Below are positions 61,170 through 64,000 of a stretch of DNA of 64,000 nucleotides, one piece after another. The position numbers and the translations under genes were made by a program. The notes under the pieces were generated by a model that was given only the letters and a program-made list of their open reading frames with translations, searched no databases and was not told where the DNA came from. Positions within the stretch are counted from its first letter, which is position 1. Each line of letters opens with the position of its first letter. Source of the stretch: Candidatus Accumulibacter sp. 66-26 (GTDB lineage: Bacteria > Pseudomonadota > Gammaproteobacteria > Burkholderiales > Rhodocyclaceae); contig MKUH01000001.1 in the NCBI GenBank assembly GCA_001897745.1, positions 62,001 through 126,000 on the forward strand. The letters run 5' to 3'.

Positions 61170-62591
61170 ATGCGAATCGAAGCCCCTTTGCAATACCTGG
61201 AAAGCCGTACTTTCGACGAAATCAACGTCGGCGACTGTTCCTCGCTGGTGCGCACGCTGCGCCCGGAAGACATCCAGCTGTTCGCCGTCATGTCCGGCGA
61301 CGTCAACCCGGCCATCGTCGACCCGGAGTTCGCGCATAGCGGCATGTTCCGCGAGGTCATCGCGCACGGCATGTGGAGCGCCTCGCTGATCTCGACCACC
61401 CTGGGCACCCAGTTCCCCGGGCCCGGCACCATCCTGATCGACCAGTCGCTGCACTTCTCGCGCCCGGTGACGATCGGCGACACGATCACGATCACCGTGA
61501 CGGTCAAGCAGAAGTTCGACCACAACCACCACATCATCTTCGACTGCTCGTGCACCAATCAGGACAACCTGCAGGTCGTGTACGGCACCGCCGAAGTGCT
61601 GCCGCCGACCGAGAAGATCAAGACCAAGCGCATCGACCTGCCCGAGATCACCATCGCCGACAAGTACGCCCGCCTGCAGGCGCTGGTCGCGCGCGCCAAG
61701 GGCCTGCCGCCGATCGACATGGCCGTGGTGCACCCGTGCGACCGCGAATCGCTGCGCGGCGCGCTGATCGCGGCGGAAGCCGGCCTGATCGACCCCATCC
61801 TGATCGGACCGGAAGCGAAGATCCGCGCCGTCGCCGAGGAAAACGGCTTCGACCTGAAGACGCACCGCATCGTCAACGTCAAGCACAGCCACGAATCGGC
61901 GGCGATGGCCGTGACCCTGATCCGCAACGGCGACGCCGAAGCGCTGATGAAGGGCAGCCTGCACACCGACGAGCTGATGGCCGAGGTCGTCTCGCGCGCC
62001 GCCGGCCTGCGCACCGCGCGCCGCATCAGCCACGTCTTCCTGATGGACGTGCCGACCTATCCGCGCCCGATCCTGATCACCGACGCGGCGATCAACATCG
62101 CGCCGACGCTCGAGGAGAAGGTCGACATCATCCAGAACGCGATCGATCTCGCGCACGTCATCGGCATCCCCGAGCCCAAGGTGGCGATCCTCTCGGCGGT
62201 CGAAACGGTCAACCCGAAGATCCAGTCCACGCTCGACGCCGCCGCCCTGTGCAAGATGGCCGACCGCGGCCAGATCAAGGGCGGCCTGCTCGACGGCCCG
62301 CTCGCCTTCGACAACGCCGTATCCTTCGTGGCGGCCAAGACCAAGGGCATCAAGTCGGCGGTCGCCGGCCACGCCGAAATCCTCGTCGTTCCCGATCTCG
62401 AATCGGGCAACATGGTCGCCAAGCAGCTCGAATACCTGGCCAACGCGCTGACCGCCGGCATCGTGCTCGGCGCCAAGGTGCCGATCGTGCTGACCAGCCG
62501 CGCCGACACCGCCGAGACGCGCACCGCCTCGTGCGTGATCGCCGCGCTGATCGCGCACGCCAACCGGGCCAAGCTGGCGTCCGCAGAATGA
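61170..62591 (+). CDS. MaoC-like hydratase / phosphate acyltransferase fusion
   Basis: The 473-residue bifunctional protein has an N-terminal hot-dog domain (about 10-150) with the (R)-hydratase motif FAVMSGDVNPAIVDPEFA and IAHGMWSASLIS. From about 165 to 470 a phosphate acetyl/butyryltransferase domain follows (HPCDRESLRGALIAAEAGLIDPILIGP, MKGSLHTDELMAEVVS, GLLDGPLAFDNAVS). Such bifunctional enoyl-CoA hydratase/phosphate acetyltransferases are common in proteobacteria. Whether the acyl group is acetyl or longer cannot be seen. ATG 61170 follows AGGAGCA. ackA overlaps its stop by ATGA. Confidence 0.92.
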   Translation: MRIEAPLQYLESRTFDEINVGDCSSLVRTLRPEDIQLFAVMSGDVNPAIVDPEFAHSGMFREVIAHGMWSASLISTTLGTQFPGPGTILIDQSLHFSRPVTIGDTITITVTVKQKFDHNHHIIFDCSCTNQDNLQVVYGTAEVLPPTEKIKTKRIDLPEITIADKYARLQALVARAKGLPPIDMAVVHPCDRESLRGALIAAEAGLIDPILIGPEAKIRAVAEENGFDLKTHRIVNVKHSHESAAMAVTLIRNGDAEALMKGSLHTDELMAEVVSRAAGLRTARRISHVFLMDVPTYPRPILITDAAINIAPTLEEKVDIIQNAIDLAHVIGIPEPKVAILSAVETVNPKIQSTLDAAALCKMADRGQIKGGLLDGPLAFDNAVSFVAAKTKGIKSAVAGHAEILVVPDLESGNMVAKQLEYLANALTAGIVLGAKVPIVLTSRADTAETRTASCVIAALIAHANRAKLASAE

Positions 62592-63769
62592 AGCAGGGCA
62601 TCCTCACCATCAACGCGGGCTCGTCGTCGATCAAGTTCGCGCTGTTTCCGCTCGCCCACCCGCTCTCGCCGGAGGCCGAGGTTTCCGGCCAGATCGACGG
62701 CATCGGCACCCGCGAAACGCGCATGGTCGCCAAGAACCGCGCCGGCGAACGCATCGCCGACCAGCATCTGGACGGCTCGCAGGTCAGCCACACGCAGGCC
62801 TTCGACGCCCTCCTCCGCTGGTTCACCGCGAGCCAGGCGGACTGGCGCATCGTCGCCGTCGGCCACCGCATCGTGCACGGCGGCGACCGCTATTCGCAGC
62901 CGATCCGGCTCGACGCGGCGGCCATCGAACAGCTCGACCGCTACGTGCCGCTGGCGCCGCTGCACCAGCCGCACAACGTGGCCGGCGTACGCGCGCTGCA
63001 GGAACTGCTGCCCGAGGTGCCGCAGGTGGCCTGCTTCGACACCGCCTTCCATCGCAGCCAGCCGGAAATCGCCCAGCTCTTCGGCCTGCCGCGCTCGATC
63101 ACGGCCGAAGGCATCAAGCGCTACGGCTTCCACGGCCTGTCCTACGAGTACATCGCGCGCGCCCTGCCCGAGCACTCGTCGCGCGCCGAGGGCCGCGTCG
63201 TCGTCGCCCACCTCGGCAACGGCGCCAGCATGGCGGCGATGGTCGGGCGCAAGGGCGTCGCCACGACGCTCGGCTTCTCGACCATCGACGGCCTGGTCAT
63301 GGGCACGCGCTGCGGCGCCCTCGACCCCGGCGTCGTCCTGCACCTGATGGAAACCAAGGGGCTGGGGGTCAAGGAAATGACCCAGATGCTCTACAAGGAA
63401 TCCGGCCTGCTCGGCGTCTCCGGCATTTCGCAGGACATGCGCACCCTGCTCGCCAGCGACAAGCCGGAAGCGCAGCAGGCGGTCGACCTGTTCTGCTACC
63501 GCATCGTGCGCGAACTCGGTTCGCTGGCGGCCTCCGCCGGCGGCCTCGACGCTCTGGTGTTCACCGGCGGCATCGGCGAGCACGCGGCCGAAGTCCGCCG
63601 CCGCGTCTGCCTGCAGTGCGCCTGGCTGGGCATCCACCTCAACCCGGAAGCCAACGCCCGCCACGATCTGCGCATCAGCGCGCACAACAGCAATGTCGAC
63701 GTGCTGGTCATTCCGACCAACGAAGAGTGGATGATCGCGCACCACGCGCAGACCCTGCTCGGGCTGTAA
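62588..63769 (+). CDS. ackA: Acetate kinase
   Basis: The 393-residue enzyme interconverts acetate + ATP and acetyl phosphate + ADP. It shows the ASKHA fold signatures TINAGSSSIKFALF at the N-terminus, VGHRIVHGGDRYSQP, CFDTAFHR, RYGFHGLSYEYIA, VVAHLGNGASMAAM (phosphate loop), TIDGLVMGTRCGALDPG, GLLGVSGISQDMR and the C-terminal FTGGIGEHAAEVRRRVC. With the upstream Pta domain it completes the acetyl-CoA to acetate route and gives ATP under anaerobic or overflow conditions. Propionate activity is also possible. ATGA overlap fixes the start. Confidence 0.97.
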   Translation: MKQGILTINAGSSSIKFALFPLAHPLSPEAEVSGQIDGIGTRETRMVAKNRAGERIADQHLDGSQVSHTQAFDALLRWFTASQADWRIVAVGHRIVHGGDRYSQPIRLDAAAIEQLDRYVPLAPLHQPHNVAGVRALQELLPEVPQVACFDTAFHRSQPEIAQLFGLPRSITAEGIKRYGFHGLSYEYIARALPEHSSRAEGRVVVAHLGNGASMAAMVGRKGVATTLGFSTIDGLVMGTRCGALDPGVVLHLMETKGLGVKEMTQMLYKESGLLGVSGISQDMRTLLASDKPEAQQAVDLFCYRIVRELGSLAASAGGLDALVFTGGIGEHAAEVRRRVCLQCAWLGIHLNPEANARHDLRISAHNSNVDVLVIPTNEEWMIAHHAQTLLGL

Positions 63770-63818
63770 GGCAAGGAAAGCGGGCTGCCCGCGCCGGACG
63801 GGGCGGCAGCCACACGGA

Positions 63819-63847
63819 ACGGGCCGCCCTGCGCGGCCCGTTTTTTT
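63819..63847 (+). terminator. Rho-independent terminator of the pta-ackA operon
   Basis: ACGGGCCGC pairs with GCGGCCCGT around CCTGC, followed by TTTTTTT, about 50 bases after the ackA stop. Confidence 0.92.
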
Positions 63848-64000
63848 GCGCCGCCGGCGGGGTGCATCCCCTTTTTTTCTCTGCTGTCGGCATACGCACC
63901 GGCCGGCCCGTAACGGCAAGCGCCCGCGCGCCGGAAACGGAGCGCAGGCGCGGGGGAAAATGAAAAAAGGCGCGCGGCGCTCGATTGCCAGCGCCGGCGT
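63848..64000. other. Right edge, no gene seen
   Basis: The final 153 bases contain AT-poor sequence with a T-run and A-run but no open frame with a recognisable motif. A gene beyond the edge cannot be excluded. Confidence 0.4.

Noticed and set aside
1-64000. CRISPR array, tRNA or rRNA genes, prophage or insertion sequence
   Set aside because: No regularly spaced repeats, cloverleaf sequences, rRNA segments, integrases or transposases were seen on either strand.

Overview
The window is GC-rich proteobacterial DNA, and its gene content points to a facultatively anaerobic betaproteobacterium. The closest match is the Rhodocyclales type (Azonexus, Dechloromonas, Azospira and relatives). That placement is an inference from several features together: a betaproteobacterial-type porin, a short-chain-fatty-acid regulator of the ScfR type, a class I PHA synthase, a MaoC-phosphotransacetylase fusion, FNR-type regulation and many TonB/PepSY iron systems. 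I saw no rRNA, tRNA, CRISPR array, insertion sequence or prophage.

Left part (1-8.4 kb). A minus-strand cobalamin riboswitch (150-345) drives a gene beyond the left edge. A GntR regulator and an XRE/ScfR-type regulator are transcribed divergently from a region with tandem TTTGCGAA boxes. The large subunit of class I ribonucleotide reductase (nrdA) stands alone, with no nrdB beside it, under a second well-conserved cobalamin riboswitch. Next comes a minus-strand operon behind a near-perfect Fur box: two related small helical proteins and a DUF2325 coiled-coil protein.

Iron, metal and NO block (9-35 kb). A TonB receptor-PepSY helix-DUF2271-DUF4198 operon (minus) faces a second TonB receptor followed by a NitT/TauT-like ABC transporter and an NnrS protein (plus). 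A NhaR-type LysR regulator diverges from an HME-RND efflux operon (TolC-like, adaptor, pump) that ends in a PII-like gene. A third TonB receptor is followed by DUF3649, PepSY and DUF3325 genes and diverges from an AraC regulator. Each receptor promoter carries a Fur-like palindrome. selD, copZ, copA, uspA and a TauE/SafE-like gene follow on the minus strand, with selD and copZ at the downstream end.

Anaerobic block (38-61 kb). hemN and fnr diverge around an FNR box. A hemerythrin-DUF2249-membrane protein-NnrS-SirB2 operon has its own FNR box and looks like a nitrosative-stress or denitrification-linked unit. phaC, a beta-CASP hydrolase, a universal stress protein, a secreted protein and a porin follow. 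Then come an RbbA-type ABC exporter with a HlyD adaptor behind a TetR-type palindrome, and a complete NAD-linked bidirectional [NiFe] hydrogenase operon, hoxFUYH plus its maturation protease. FNR-type TTGAY-N4-ATCAR sites precede hemN/fnr, the hemerythrin operon, the uspA/beta-CASP pair, the secreted-protein gene, hoxF and, less perfectly, the TonB-ABC-NnrS unit.

Right end (61-64 kb). A MaoC-Pta fusion and acetate kinase form a two-gene operon behind a CTGC-N3-GCAG palindrome and end at a strong terminator. Together the genes describe a bacterium that handles iron and copper actively, switches to low-oxygen respiration and hydrogen or acetate metabolism under FNR, stores PHA, and senses cobalamin to control nucleotide reduction.
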